DNA of 64,000 nt from Mucilaginibacter aquaedulcis (GCF_030409325.1 NZ_JAUFPR010000003.1:124001-188000); one strand, 5' to 3'; counted from the first letter of the stretch, positions 8,113 to 17,783 are shown. Numbers and translations: made by a program. Notes: generated by a model not told the origin, from the sequence alone.

Positions 8113-9426
8113 ATGAAAAAATTATTCCTGCCGGTTATTGGCCTTCTTTGTGTTGTAACCATAGTTAAAGCCCAGCCCGGTAAAACAGAAATAGCCAAAT
8201 GGCAATATAACCGTAATGGTGCTGTATCCATAACCTGGGATGACGGCTCCATCAACCAGTTTAAGGTAGCCTTACCCATATTGAACAAACTGAAACTACC
8301 GGCAACCTTTTTTATCATCACCGGACAAATACCTGGCTCGCAGTATCAGGGTAAATTTATAGGTCGCCCGGTAAAGGATATTATTAAGGAAACAGCGACT
8401 ATACCAACCAATAAGAATAATTTTTTTGAACGTGCTTCAGCAACCGGTTATCTTGGACTGATAGGGCCGCTTGATTATCATTACAAGGCGGGCTCATTGA
8501 TAGATGCCGGTAAAACCGATGCGGCTTATAAAGCTATAGATGAGTGCTACGCCAAAGTACGCAGCGGCGAATTTAAACCCGGTGTACAACATAATGATGA
8601 GTGGAAAGATGCCCATGGCACCACCTGGCCTCAAATTAAGGCTTATGCAGCGCAAGGGCATGAATTTGCCAGTCACATGGTAACTCACCCTCGCCTGGCC
8701 GCCCTTGATGAAACCAACCTGATGTACGAGGCCGAAAAAAGCCGACTGGATGTTTTAAACCATTTGGGATTGCAATATACCTTTAGCGCCGAAGGCCCTT
8801 TTGGTACCGAGAACGAGCGCGCGGTAAGCTACCTTAGTAAGGTTTATCCTGCTCTCCGCAATCGCATGCCCGAACCCTGGCTTAAAGAAATAAGTCGCGG
8901 CAATAAAGACACTCCCGGCAATACCGATAAAGAATATGTACAGTATCAACGCGGCGCTACTACCAAAACACCGCTGCCCATGATGAAAGCCTGGGTTGAT
9001 ACCGCCATTGCCCGGCACGATACCTGGCTTGTGCTCACACATCATGGTGTTGATGGTATTGGCTGGGAAGCCTTGCCTCATCAGGAACTTGATGAGTATT
9101 TTACCTATATTAAAAATAATCAGGATAAACTTTGGGTAGCCACTTTTGGCGATGTTACTAAATACATGCGCGAAAGACAAAGCGCCAAAATACAAAGCAA
9201 TTTAATGGGTAATAAAATAACTGTAAGTGTAAACAATCCGCTTAACAAAACTTTTTATACCCTGCCGCTTACACTTAAAACCTATTTGCCAAGCAGCTGG
9301 AAAAAGGTGACCATAACTCAGGGAATCAAAAAACAAACCGTATCTACAGCAAGCGATGCTAAGGGCACTTATGCATTATACCAGGCAATACCAAACGGCA
9401 CAACGGTTGTATTGACGGGTGTATAG
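8113..9426 (+). CDS. Secreted polysaccharide deacetylase (NodB-fold, CE4-like)
   Basis: A 437-residue exported enzyme: signal peptide (about 1-20, cleaved near VKA-QPG), then a NodB homology domain. The metal and catalytic motifs are SITWDDGS (the TFDDGS equivalent) and the zinc-binding SHMVTHP (H-x3-H type). The family removes N- or O-acetyl groups from chitin, peptidoglycan or xylan. The domain is longer than a minimal CE4, with an insertion near 95-165 and a C-terminal beta region (about 355-437). The substrate cannot be told; an EndoH/chitinase-like GH18 lies 3.5 kb away but on a separate transcript. Confidence 0.88.
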   Translation: MKKLFLPVIGLLCVVTIVKAQPGKTEIAKWQYNRNGAVSITWDDGSINQFKVALPILNKLKLPATFFIITGQIPGSQYQGKFIGRPVKDIIKETATIPTNKNNFFERASATGYLGLIGPLDYHYKAGSLIDAGKTDAAYKAIDECYAKVRSGEFKPGVQHNDEWKDAHGTTWPQIKAYAAQGHEFASHMVTHPRLAALDETNLMYEAEKSRLDVLNHLGLQYTFSAEGPFGTENERAVSYLSKVYPALRNRMPEPWLKEISRGNKDTPGNTDKEYVQYQRGATTKTPLPMMKAWVDTAIARHDTWLVLTHHGVDGIGWEALPHQELDEYFTYIKNNQDKLWVATFGDVTKYMRERQSAKIQSNLMGNKITVSVNNPLNKTFYTLPLTLKTYLPSSWKKVTITQGIKKQTVSTASDAKGTYALYQAIPNGTTVVLTGV

Positions 9427-9457
9427 TATAATTGATCTTATTCATATTATTAATGCC

Positions 9458-9572
9458 TGTCATTTCGAGTGATAGCGAGAAATCATATAGGATTGACGAA
9501 GCGAATTTGCATGTCGTATAAGATTTCTCTTTCGCTCTAAACTCACGCCCTCCAGGCTCAATCGAAATGACA
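9458..9572. repeat. REP-like palindrome with TGTCATTTCGAG ends
   Basis: A 115-bp imperfect palindrome between convergent genes. Ends are TGTCATTTCGAG and CGAAATGACA, with inner arms GAGAAATCATATA and TATAAGATTTCTC. It shares the GTCATT(T/G)CGAG end with elements at 39527, 52778 and 36782. Probably a dispersed intergenic repeat that also terminates transcription both ways. Confidence 0.7.
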
Positions 9573-9604
9573 AACTTTTTGATTGATTAGTCTGAATTAT
9601 ATCA

Positions 9605-10027
9605 TCAATCAAAAACAACCTTATCCGGGCCGGCAACTTTAGCAACATGGCAGGCGCAGCCTCCGGTTATTTTTACAGTGATTGATTGTGTTTGATTGGT
9701 AGCCGCATTTGTAGCGGTAACTTTTACCTCATCACCCTCAATGGTAAATTCTTTGATATTGCCATCGGTAGCAATAACATGAAAGCCAGAATTTTCGCCC
9801 GATGCTGGTGTAGCCTCTGTTTGAATAACTTTGCTTGATCTTAAGTTGACAGCCTTAAAATCTTTAATAGCTACGGCATTACCGGCCTTATCAACAAAGT
9901 TTACACCAACAGTTGCAAACATCATGGTACACATGCCCGGATTACAGGGCGCAGCACTCTGGTAGGTCTTTTTGCTGCAGGTCGAGTAAACAACAATCAG
10001 CAATAAAAACAATAACGGCTTTTTCAT
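9605..10027 (-). CDS. Hypothetical lipoprotein
   Basis: A 140-residue protein with a lipoprotein signal (MKKPLLFLLLIVVYSTC, Cys17 as the lipidated residue). The mature part holds CNPGMCTMMF near the N-terminus and a GGCACHVAKV segment near the C-terminus, so two Cys pairs that could form disulfides or bind metal, around a predicted beta-sandwich. Function not recognised. It lies 72 bp downstream of the DUF2314 gene on the same strand and may be co-transcribed with it. Confidence 0.75.
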   Translation of the reverse strand: MKKPLLFLLLIVVYSTCSKKTYQSAAPCNPGMCTMMFATVGVNFVDKAGNAVAIKDFKAVNLRSSKVIQTEATPASGENSGFHVIATDGNIKEFTIEGDEVKVTATNAATNQTQSITVKITGGCACHVAKVAGPDKVVFD

Positions 10028-10099
10028 AAATATAAGTTTATATAATTTACGGTCGCAGCTTTATTAATGCTACAAACGCTAAATAAAACACAAAGCAAT

Positions 10100-10555
10100 T
10101 TACTGTTTGATGTTCAAATATTTATCAGAAAAATCTCCGGTTATTTTTTTGGTTCGTATGTTATTGATAGCCCAGTCTTCCACATCGGTTTGTTTCACAT
10201 CAACCTTATCACCCATTTTGATATTGGTGAGTTCTAAAGGAGAATCGATGAATATCACTTTGAACACTCCATTACTAAACCCCAAAACCTGCGACCACAT
10301 ATGTTCATGTTTATCTCCCTCCACAAATTCAGACTTTAAGATGAAAGAATACCCCTCATGATCGTTACCGTTCTTTTTCAAGCTATCTAAAAACTGTGGC
10401 ATGTATCGCTGCGCGGTATTTTTGATTGCTGAAAGCCGGCCTCCATTCTTAGCCACAGCAACAGCTTTGTTCCTGGCATCCTCTTCAACTTTGGTTTTCT
10501 GGCAAAAGGCGTCTGTAACTGCAAACAGCAATAAAACAAACAAGAAGTTTTTCAT
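10100..10555 (-). CDS. Secreted DUF2314-family protein
   Basis: A 151-residue protein with a signal peptide (about 1-18, MKNFLFVLLLFAVTDAFC-QK). The second half (about 75-150) has the DUF2314 pattern: HMWSQVLGFSNGVFKVIFID followed by LTNIKMGDKVDVKQTDVEDW. Proteins with this domain (such as E. coli YegJ) have no settled function. The family call rests on pattern memory. It is upstream of the lipoprotein gene. Confidence 0.75.
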   Translation of the reverse strand: MKNFLFVLLLFAVTDAFCQKTKVEEDARNKAVAVAKNGGRLSAIKNTAQRYMPQFLDSLKKNGNDHEGYSFILKSEFVEGDKHEHMWSQVLGFSNGVFKVIFIDSPLELTNIKMGDKVDVKQTDVEDWAINNIRTKKITGDFSDKYLNIKQ

Positions 10556-10644
10556 AATAGTTTACCGGATAAGATTTTGGCTCTTATTAACAAAACTATC
10601 CTTTATCAGAAATTCAACATAACACCGCAACCGTTATTTTAAGC

Positions 10645-10685
10645 CCAAAGTCCCGGGCTCTCTTTTGAAAACCCGGGACTTTTGG
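10645..10685 (-). terminator. Intrinsic terminator after CocE-like hydrolase
   Basis: CCAAAGTCCCGGG (10645-10657) pairs with CCCGGGACTTTTGG (10672-10685) with one extra T; the loop is 14 nt. It lies just downstream of the stop at 10709 on the minus strand. Confidence 0.7.
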
Positions 10686-10708
10686 TTATATTTTAAGTAG
10701 AAGCAACG

Positions 10709-12577
10709 CTATTCAATTACCCTTACCTTTAAAAAGCTGGCATTATCCTTCGAGGTGTATACTTTGTGGGTTGCCTTTTTAAAATCGGTATCCTTGGCTT
10801 TCATAATATCCTGAAATTGTTGTGTATTGCGATCAATAAGCGGAAACCAGGTACTTTGTACCTGCACCATTAAGCGGTGACCTTTTTTTAAGGTGTGCAG
10901 CACATCCTGCAATTCAAAATTAACCGGGGTTATCTGACCAGGTACAAATGCTTCAGGCTTATCAAATCCATTGCGGAACTTGCCGCGCATGGCCTCGCTG
11001 CGCACCATTTGCTGATAGCCCGATAAATAAACTTCCTTACCCGCCCACTTATCATTTTTTGTAGAATCAGGGTAAACATCAATCACTTTAACTACCCAGT
11101 CGGCATCAGTTCCGGTTGTTGATACTTTTAAGTTGGCCCATATATTACCGGCAATGGTAACATCCTTATCAAGCACATCGGTAGCATAGGTAAGCACATC
11201 AGCGCGCTGCGATGCAAAACGCTGATCGGCAGTCATGTACTCGCGTTTCATATCCATATCAATGCTGTTGATGAATGGTACAGGTTTGTTAGGGTCTGAT
11301 ACAAATTCATCAAAGCTTTCGGCCGCGGCAGCGGGCGCGTCAAAAGATAATTTACCGCCGGGCAATAGGTACAAATTCTTTTCGGCAGCCTCCTTAGGCG
11401 GCCATACATTATATGTTTTCCAGCTATTGAGACCTGTTTCAAAGGTAGATACCGGGGCGAGGCTCAGTTCAGTACCTTTCAGGTAATGGCTAAAAAAGGC
11501 AAACTCAATTTTTTCGCGATAGAAAGGCCCGGTAGCTTCGCCAAAACCCACATCGCCCAAATGGTCACCATCTCCGCGTGACCAGCCGCCATGCACCCAG
11601 GGGCCCATGGCAAAATAAACCGGCGTTTTTGGATTTTCCTTTACCAGTGTTTTATAGGTGTTGACTGCTCCGTAGAGATCTTCGGCATCATACCAGCCAC
11701 CTGTTACCAGTACGGCTGTTTTAATATCATGCAGGTGATAAAGAACATTTCTGTCTTTCCAATGCTGATCGTAATTCGGATGATCAAGCATTTCGTTCCA
11801 TAAGCGGATGGTATCTTTATAATATTTATCGTTACTGTTTTTTACCGAACCCATTTTCAGGAAAAAGTCATACCCATCTTCTGTACCTGCATCAAATCCC
11901 TTTCCACGGCGCTGGGTTGGTTTATCGTCCTGGCGATTGGTAAAGCCGGGATAAAAACCAAAGTTGGCTACCAGCATAAAAGCGCCATTATGAAATGCAT
12001 CATCCCGGTACAGATCGGCGATAGGCGCCTGCGGCGATGCGGCAACTAAAGCAGGATGACGGCTGAGCAGCGCAGTTGTGGTGTAAAAGCCAGGATACGA
12101 AATACCCCATACCCCTACCTTACCATTGTTGTTGGGTAAGTTTTTAAGCAACCAATTAATGGTATCATAGGTATCGGTACCTTCATCAACATCGTTTTTG
12201 GTTTTATGTACTTCCTTTTCGGGAGTCATTTCTTCATAAATACCCTCGCTCATCCAACGGCCACGCACATCCTGGTAAACAAAAATAAAACCATCATGCG
12301 TAAATAATGACGATGGCCCAAGGCTGCCTTTATATAATTCCGTACCGTATGGAGCAACGCTGTAGGGTGTCCTATCCATCATGATAGGATATTTTTTCGA
12401 TTTGTCTTTTGGTACATATACCGAAGTAAATAGCTTTTTACCATCGCGCATAGGTATCTGGTATTCGTATTTCTGGTAGTTGGCTTTTATGTATTCGGCA
12501 TCGGGGGCCTTAGGCTGGGCATAAGCGCCAATTACCGTAATTATCAGCAATAAGGTAGCAAGTAAAGTTTTCTTCAT
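10709..12577 (-). CDS. Secreted CocE/NonD (X-Pro dipeptidyl-peptidase S15) family hydrolase
   Basis: A 622-residue alpha/beta hydrolase with a signal peptide (cleaved near AYA-QPK). Nucleophile S160 lies in VGVWGISYPGFY; the probable acid is the Asp of GGWYDAEDL and the base the His of GPWVHGGW. The C-terminal part (about 400-622) is the jelly-roll domain of the S15/CocE family. Relatives include alpha-amino acid ester hydrolases and glutaryl-7-ACA acylases, which act on beta-lactam side chains as well as esters or peptides. The exact substrate is open. It has its own promoter (12599-12630) and terminator. Confidence 0.9.
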   Translation of the reverse strand: MKKTLLATLLLIITVIGAYAQPKAPDAEYIKANYQKYEYQIPMRDGKKLFTSVYVPKDKSKKYPIMMDRTPYSVAPYGTELYKGSLGPSSLFTHDGFIFVYQDVRGRWMSEGIYEEMTPEKEVHKTKNDVDEGTDTYDTINWLLKNLPNNNGKVGVWGISYPGFYTTTALLSRHPALVAASPQAPIADLYRDDAFHNGAFMLVANFGFYPGFTNRQDDKPTQRRGKGFDAGTEDGYDFFLKMGSVKNSNDKYYKDTIRLWNEMLDHPNYDQHWKDRNVLYHLHDIKTAVLVTGGWYDAEDLYGAVNTYKTLVKENPKTPVYFAMGPWVHGGWSRGDGDHLGDVGFGEATGPFYREKIEFAFFSHYLKGTELSLAPVSTFETGLNSWKTYNVWPPKEAAEKNLYLLPGGKLSFDAPAAAAESFDEFVSDPNKPVPFINSIDMDMKREYMTADQRFASQRADVLTYATDVLDKDVTIAGNIWANLKVSTTGTDADWVVKVIDVYPDSTKNDKWAGKEVYLSGYQQMVRSEAMRGKFRNGFDKPEAFVPGQITPVNFELQDVLHTLKKGHRLMVQVQSTWFPLIDRNTQQFQDIMKAKDTDFKKATHKVYTSKDNASFLKVRVIE

Positions 12578-12598
12578 TTTAAAAATGCGATTAAAGCC

Positions 12599-12630
12599 TA
12601 AATGTACTTCAATAAAATAAAAGCGACAAA
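12599..12630 (-). promoter_or_regulatory. Putative promoter of the CocE-like gene
   Basis: On the minus strand TTTG (12630-12627), 20 bp, then TACATTTA (12606-12599), one mismatch from the TTTG-N19-21-TAnnTTTG consensus. The -7 element is 22 bp upstream of the ATG at 12577. Confidence 0.5.
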
Positions 12631-12917
12631 CAAGGCTCGGTAACCAACATCAAACTTCAACTAAATGCCCTTTTTCATATTTTGAAATATTTTTTCAATC
12701 AGAGCTAATAATCTGCAACTAAGATGATTGCTGCATCCGTATAAATACGAGTCTAAACTTTTAAAAGCAATATCACTTCTTCTCAAACTCCTAAAATCCA
12801 ATTTCTTAACCATACTCTATTCAGATAACCCTCTTAAACTCAAAACCGCATGCCTATGGATAAACAAACCACAGCTTAACTACTAAAAAACATTATTAAT
12901 TAAAATCAAAAAACTTT
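12631..12917. other. Divergent intergenic region
   Basis: AT-rich spacer between the CocE-like gene and the GH18 gene. It holds runs of A/T near 12680-12700 but no clear plus-strand promoter, hairpin or coding frame that I can support. Confidence 0.4.
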
Positions 12918-14144
12918 ATGAGAATACAATTGAATAAAATACCTACAGCATTATTAGGTATAACCCTGTTATTTGCCGCCGCATGTAAAAAAGATCTGGC
13001 ACCCGCCCCCGGTGCAAGCAACAATTCGGCATCAAAACTGGGTACCAATGCTATTGGCGTAAGCGGACCGAAAGGCGTTTGTTATGTAGAAGTAAACAAT
13101 AACGATATTAGAAATGTAGGCAACTACACCCTATCTACCGGACAACAGCTGTTTGATGTAGCCATTATTTTTGCGGCCAACATTAATTACAACACCACTA
13201 CCCAAAAGGCAGAACTGTTTTTTAACCCGCAAGTGACTAATGTATTGAGCAATGCCTCAACTTACATACAACCATTGCAGGCTAAGGGCATTAAAGTAAT
13301 GCTATCAATATTGGGTAACCACCAGGGTGCTGGTATCAGCAACTTCCCTACTCAGGCTGCCGCGCAGGATTTTGCCCAGTTACTGAGCAACGCCGTTACT
13401 ACTTACGGCCTTGACGGTATTGACTTTGATGACGAATACGCAGACTATGGCAACAACGGAACCGGACAGCCTAACTCAAGCTCGTTTGTATACCTGGTTA
13501 CCGCTCTGCGCCAGTTGATGCCTACTAAACTTATCTCATTTTACTATTATGGCCCTGCGGCTTCGCGCTTAAGCTTTAATGGTGTTACCGTAGGTTCAAA
13601 GGTTGATTACAGCTGGAATGCCGTTTACGGATCATACTCCGTACCAAACGTTCCGGGATTAGCTAAAAGCAATTTAGGGCCTGCTGCTATTGATATTCAA
13701 AGCACAAGCTCAACTACTGCCGCATCACTGGCTACACAAACTGTAAATAACAGCTATGGTATTTACCTTTATTATAACCTGCCTAATACCGATGTGCATA
13801 CTTACCTTACAAGCGTATCAAACAAGCTTTACGGCAAAACAACGGTATACACAGGTACGGTGACGCCACCAACTACCGGGGTAACATTTTACCAGGACAT
13901 TAACTACGGCGGTACAGTCACAACTGCTATACCCAAGGGAACCTATACCTTAGCACAGCTACAGGCTTATGGTATGCCTGATAACTGGGCATCATCAGTA
14001 AAGATACCAACCGGATGGACAGTGACCATGTACACCAATGATAATTTCACCGGTACATCATGGACACGCACTGCTAATACACCAAACTTTACTACACTTT
14101 TTCCAAATGCCAATGATGTAGTAACATCAGTTAAAATTCAATAA
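12918..14144 (+). CDS. Surface lipoprotein GH18 endo-beta-N-acetylglucosaminidase (EndoH-like) with crystallin-like domain
   Basis: A 408-residue lipoprotein (lipobox LLFAAAC, Cys23). Residues about 45-305 are a GH18 TIM barrel with the catalytic motif DGIDFDDE (D166-E173, E173 the proton donor) followed by YADYG, closely like Streptomyces EndoH. EndoH cuts between the two core GlcNAc residues of high-mannose N-glycans. Residues about 318-408 (VTFYQDINYGGTVTTAIPKG ...) read as a beta/gamma-crystallin-like domain with two Greek-key halves. The enzyme would sit on the cell surface and strip N-glycans from eukaryotic glycoproteins. A GH18 chitinase role is the alternative. Confidence 0.88.
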   Translation: MRIQLNKIPTALLGITLLFAAACKKDLAPAPGASNNSASKLGTNAIGVSGPKGVCYVEVNNNDIRNVGNYTLSTGQQLFDVAIIFAANINYNTTTQKAELFFNPQVTNVLSNASTYIQPLQAKGIKVMLSILGNHQGAGISNFPTQAAAQDFAQLLSNAVTTYGLDGIDFDDEYADYGNNGTGQPNSSSFVYLVTALRQLMPTKLISFYYYGPAASRLSFNGVTVGSKVDYSWNAVYGSYSVPNVPGLAKSNLGPAAIDIQSTSSTTAASLATQTVNNSYGIYLYYNLPNTDVHTYLTSVSNKLYGKTTVYTGTVTPPTTGVTFYQDINYGGTVTTAIPKGTYTLAQLQAYGMPDNWASSVKIPTGWTVTMYTNDNFTGTSWTRTANTPNFTTLFPNANDVVTSVKIQ

Positions 14145-14164
14145 TAAATTTCACAATCTTCTAA

Positions 14165-14206
14165 AAAGCAAAAGCCTCCTCGGTACTACCGGGAGGCTTT
14201 TGCTTT
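14165..14206. terminator. Strong bidirectional terminator
   Basis: A perfect 15-bp stem: AAAGCAAAAGCCTCC (14165-14179) and GGAGGCTTTTGCTTT (14192-14206) with a 12-nt loop, A/T-rich at both outer ends. It lies between the convergent GH18 and pgk genes and serves both. Confidence 0.9.
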
Positions 14207-14222
14207 AATAATAAAAAGTATT

Positions 14223-15413
14223 TTATTCGTTGATTGCTTTTACGCCCGGAAGCTCTTTACCTTCCATATACTCTAACAAAGCACCACCACCTGTAGATAC
14301 GTAGCTTACATCTGCAGTCAGGTTAAATTTAGCAACAGCTGCAGCTGAGTCGCCACCACCGATAAGTGAGAAAGCACCGTTTTCAGTTGCTTTAACTACC
14401 GCCTCGGCAATAGCTTTGGTACCTGCTAAAAAGCTTTCCATTTCAAAAACACCCATTGGGCCGTTCCATAAAATGGTTTTTGACTCTTCAACCACTTTGC
14501 TGAATAAGGCTACGGTTTCAGGGCCGATATCTAATCCCATCCAGTTGTCAGGAATTTCGCCGGTTTTAGCAACTCCGGTTTTGGCATCGTTTGAGAAAGC
14601 ATCAGCAATAACGTTATCAACCGGCAGGTATAATTTCACGCCTTTGTCTTTAGCCTTTTGACGCAGGCTAATAGCCAGGTCAAGTTTATCGGCCTCAACA
14701 AGTGAGGTACCGATATTACCGCCATCAGCTTTAGCAAAGGTATAAGCCATGCCACCACCGATGATCAGGTTATCAACCTTATCCAGCAATTTTTCAATAA
14801 GTTCTATCTTATCAGAAACCTTTGAACCACCCATAATAGCGGTGAAAGGTTTAGCGGCGCCGTTTAATATTTTCTCTGCATTATTCAATTCGGCTGCCAT
14901 CAGGTAACCAAACACTTTGGCATCAGGGAAAAACTGAGCTATAACAGCTGTAGACGCATGTGCGCGGTGAGCAGTACCAAAAGCATCGTTTACATAAACA
15001 TCGCCTAATTTTGAAAGTTTTTCGGCAAAAGCTACATCACCTTTTTCTTCTTCTTTATAAAAACGCAGGTTCTCTAATAAAAGCACTTCGCCTTTTTCCA
15101 GATCTTTTGATTTTTGAATAGCTTCTTCGCCAATACAATCATCAGCAAATTCAACCTGCTGGCCTAAAAGGTCAGATAAGTGACGTACCACGTGTCTTAA
15201 AGAATATTTATCTTCCGGACCACCTTTTGGCCGGCCCAGATGCGACATCAGGATAACTTTACCACCATCTTTCAAGATCTTTTTTATAGTAGGTAAAGCT
15301 GCCGTCATGCGGTTGTCGTCTGTAATGTTAAAATCCTCATCCAAAGGCACATTAAAGTCAACCCTGATCAGGGCCTTTTTGCCGGCAAAACTAATTTGAT
15401 CTACTGTTTTCAT
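14223..15413 (-). CDS. pgk: Phosphoglycerate kinase
   Basis: A 396-residue glycolytic kinase making ATP from 1,3-bisphosphoglycerate and ADP in the cytoplasm. Motifs include [10 protein letters not shown] near the N-terminus, [17 protein letters not shown] and the nucleotide loop GGGDSAAAV. Length and composition are normal. The GAPDH gene of the preceding step is nearby (16743) on the same strand, with a GNAT gene and a plus-strand lipoprotein gene between them, so the two are not one operon. Confidence 0.98.
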   Translation of the reverse strand: MKTVDQISFAGKKALIRVDFNVPLDEDFNITDDNRMTAALPTIKKILKDGGKVILMSHLGRPKGGPEDKYSLRHVVRHLSDLLGQQVEFADDCIGEEAIQKSKDLEKGEVLLLENLRFYKEEEKGDVAFAEKLSKLGDVYVNDAFGTAHRAHASTAVIAQFFPDAKVFGYLMAAELNNAEKILNGAAKPFTAIMGGSKVSDKIELIEKLLDKVDNLIIGGGMAYTFAKADGGNIGTSLVEADKLDLAISLRQKAKDKGVKLYLPVDNVIADAFSNDAKTGVAKTGEIPDNWMGLDIGPETVALFSKVVEESKTILWNGPMGVFEMESFLAGTKAIAEAVVKATENGAFSLIGGGDSAAAVAKFNLTADVSYVSTGGGALLEYMEGKELPGVKAINE

Positions 15414-15511
15414 ACGATTATATGTCGTTTAATGTAAGGCGCGCAAATTCAACATTTTATTCTTAATTCTTAAACGAAAAATGAAAAAGGTGTTTATTGC
15501 GCGTTTAAACT

Positions 15512-15946
15512 TCATGTTATTTTTACATACATCACAAAATGAGGCCCAATGCCAGAGATTTCAAACTCATCAGATATGATCTCAAAACCCGCTCCCAGGT
15601 AAAACTGCACTGCTTTTTTGCGGGCATTGCACCATACATAGTTTGTTTTTTGTCCGCGCAGATATACCAGGGCAAAGTTAACCAACTGGTTACCCAAACC
15701 TTTACCACGATATTTTTCAATAGTGGCCATCCCCCTTAACTGGTAGGCTTTGCCAGGATAACCTGTATAATTTTGCGGATGAAATGATGCCACACAGGCT
15801 AACTCATTGTTTTGGTAATAGCCTAAATGAAACGCCCCCTCTATATCATCAGATGGGAAACGGCATTCATCCAGGGTAAGTTTGCCTTCGCGCAGTACCT
15901 CATTGCGCAAGGGAAGTAGGTCTTCAACTGTGATAAATTTGATCAT
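15512..15946 (-). CDS. GNAT-family N-acetyltransferase
   Basis: A 144-residue GNAT protein: YQLRGMATIEKYRGKGLGNQ contains the acetyl-CoA binding R/QxxGxG/A loop, and VQFYLGAGFEIISDEF is the usual C-terminal strand-helix pair. Acceptor unknown. It lies 98 bp upstream of pgk on the same strand; a shared transcript is possible but not shown by the sequence. Confidence 0.88.
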   Translation of the reverse strand: MIKFITVEDLLPLRNEVLREGKLTLDECRFPSDDIEGAFHLGYYQNNELACVASFHPQNYTGYPGKAYQLRGMATIEKYRGKGLGNQLVNFALVYLRGQKTNYVWCNARKKAVQFYLGAGFEIISDEFEISGIGPHFVMYVKIT

Positions 15947-16128
15947 AAAATGAGAAATCTGGGAATATTTTGCCCATCTCCTGTGGCATATATTACACTA
16001 TATAAATTAATTGTTAAGTATATCAGCTATAAATTCGGCTGAATTAAGTTGGTTTAAGTATAACTATAAAATAATTAAGTTGAGAGGCACATTTTTTGCA
16101 AAAGTTAAAATAATATAAAACTAAAGTC

Positions 16129-16722
16129 ATGAAGAAATTACTATACCTAGTCACAGCCACATTACTTTTTGCAAGTTGCGAATCAGCCAAATTAGGCGAT
16201 CCTAAACCTGTAAGCAATAAACCACATACTACTAACAGTACTGCACCAAACGCGGTTAACCTTTCAATAGCCGACCATGTTGTAAAAACCAGCGTTAGTC
16301 ACGATACACTTTATTTGTCACTTAACGAAAAAGCTGATCTTATCATCAGTCAGGATGATTATAACAAGGCTTCAGCAGTACACTTTAAGGAAGATTTTTC
16401 GGCATCAGGTCTTTCAGGCTTACATTTCAGTACATTAAACGGTGATGGCGATATTGCTTATGATTATATTGATGATAACCTGAATAACGTTAATCTGCCG
16501 GCTGCTACAACCGCTATAGTTAATGGTAAAACCGTGGTTAAATTACATGTAGAGCGTACTATCGTTTTCTTCAAAGCCTATCAATCTCAGCAGCTTGCTG
16601 TACAGGCACAAACCGGCTACATTAATAAAAATAAAGATATGATCACTTTTTCATCATACATATTTGATGATAAAGATAATGCTGCAGTGAGCCTTACTGT
16701 AGGCTTATCCTACACAAAATAA
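16129..16722 (+). CDS. Hypothetical lipoprotein
   Basis: A 197-residue lipoprotein of unknown function: signal MKKLLYLVTATLLFASC with Cys17 as the lipidated residue, a short Asn/Thr-rich linker, then a beta-rich domain. No enzymatic motif is seen. It is monocistronic, and its terminator appears to lie inside the 3' end of the convergent gapA gene. Confidence 0.75.
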   Translation: MKKLLYLVTATLLFASCESAKLGDPKPVSNKPHTTNSTAPNAVNLSIADHVVKTSVSHDTLYLSLNEKADLIISQDDYNKASAVHFKEDFSASGLSGLHFSTLNGDGDIAYDYIDDNLNNVNLPAATTAIVNGKTVVKLHVERTIVFFKAYQSQQLAVQAQTGYINKNKDMITFSSYIFDDKDNAAVSLTVGLSYTK

Positions 16723-16742
16723 ATTAATAAAACCTAAATCTC

Positions 16743-17762
16743 TCACATCGAATAGCCCGGCTGATGAACTTTCAGTTGGGCTATTTTTTCAACCAGATCT
16801 GCCAAACGGCTGCTGTAGCCCATTTCATTATCATACCAGCCAACCACCTTTACCAACCCTCCTACAATAGAGGTAAGCTGCGAATCAAAGATACAGCTGT
16901 GCGGATTATCCAATATATCGGTTGATACAATCGGGTCTTCGGTGTACTCCAGTACATTTTTCATAGGGCCATTGGCAGCCTGTTTAAATGCCTGGTTAAT
17001 TTCCTGAATAGTAGGTTGCTTTTTAAGGCTGCATGTAAAATCGGTAAGAGAGCCATTAAGCACAGGCACGCGGATACCTGCCCCGCCTAACCTGCCTTCC
17101 AGATGCGGAAATATGGCTGTTATAGCCTTTGCTGCACCAGTAGTTGTCGGGATTATAGATGCCGATGCCGCACGCGCCCGGCGTAGGTCTTTATGTGGTG
17201 CATCATGCAGGTTTTGATCGCCCGTCATAGAGTGTACGGTAGTGATGTAACCATCAATAATACCCCAGTTATCGTCAAGTATTTTCACCATGGCGGCAAC
17301 GTTATTGGTGGTACAGGAAGCATTTGATAGTATAGGCGAACTCAGGTCGATCTGATCATCATTAACAGCCAGCACTACCGTTGGTACATCTTTATTTGCC
17401 GAAGGTGCAGAAATGATCACTTGCTTTGCACCCGCATTGAGGTGCAGTGCAGCACCTTCTTTGGATGTAAATTTACCTGTAGCCTCAATTACAACATCAA
17501 TATCAAGCGCGGCCCATGGCAGTGCCCCGGGGTTGCGTTCGGCAAATACTTTTATCTGCTGATTATTGATAAACAAATTATCAGCATCAAAATTTACAAC
17601 GCCTTTAAACCCACGATGAACAGAATCGTACTTAAATAAATGAGCAAGTGTTTGGGTATCGGCAAGGTCATTAATAGCCACCACCTCTATACCGGGTTTA
17701 GCTAAAATATTCCTTAAAAAAACGCGCCCTATACGGCCAAATCCATTGATAGCAATCTTCAT
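16743..17762 (-). CDS. gapA: Glyceraldehyde-3-phosphate dehydrogenase
   Basis: A 339-residue NAD-type GAPDH of glycolysis/gluconeogenesis. It has the Rossmann opening MKIAINGFGRIGRVFLRN, AINDLAD at the cofactor-discriminating strand, and the catalytic SNASCTTNN with its Cys; HSMTGDQNLHD follows. I chose ATG 17762. An in-frame start at 17786 would sit on a perfect -7 element (TAACTTTG, minus strand 17791-17784), so it cannot be in the mRNA. It is convergent with the lipoprotein gene. Confidence 0.97.
   Translation of the reverse strand: MKIAINGFGRIGRVFLRNILAKPGIEVVAINDLADTQTLAHLFKYDSVHRGFKGVVNFDADNLFINNQQIKVFAERNPGALPWAALDIDVVIEATGKFTSKEGAALHLNAGAKQVIISAPSANKDVPTVVLAVNDDQIDLSSPILSNASCTTNNVAAMVKILDDNWGIIDGYITTVHSMTGDQNLHDAPHKDLRRARAASASIIPTTTGAAKAITAIFPHLEGRLGGAGIRVPVLNGSLTDFTCSLKKQPTIQEINQAFKQAANGPMKNVLEYTEDPIVSTDILDNPHSCIFDSQLTSIVGGLVKVVGWYDNEMGYSSRLADLVEKIAQLKVHQPGYSM
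16751..16789 (+). terminator. Plus-strand terminator inside the 3' end of gapA
   Basis: AATAGCCC (16751-16758) pairs with GGGCTATT (16778-16785), with a second inner stem CTGA/TCAG, and is followed by a T run to 16789. It lies 28 bp past the stop of the plus-strand lipoprotein gene but within gapA codons. Confidence 0.65.
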
Positions 17763-17783
17763 TATATTTCTGTTAATACAATT

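Noticed and set aside
8755-9195. 146-codon minus-strand ORF opposite the polysaccharide deacetylase gene
   Set aside because: It mirrors a well-conserved exported enzyme with signal peptide and metal motifs; no upstream signals of its own.
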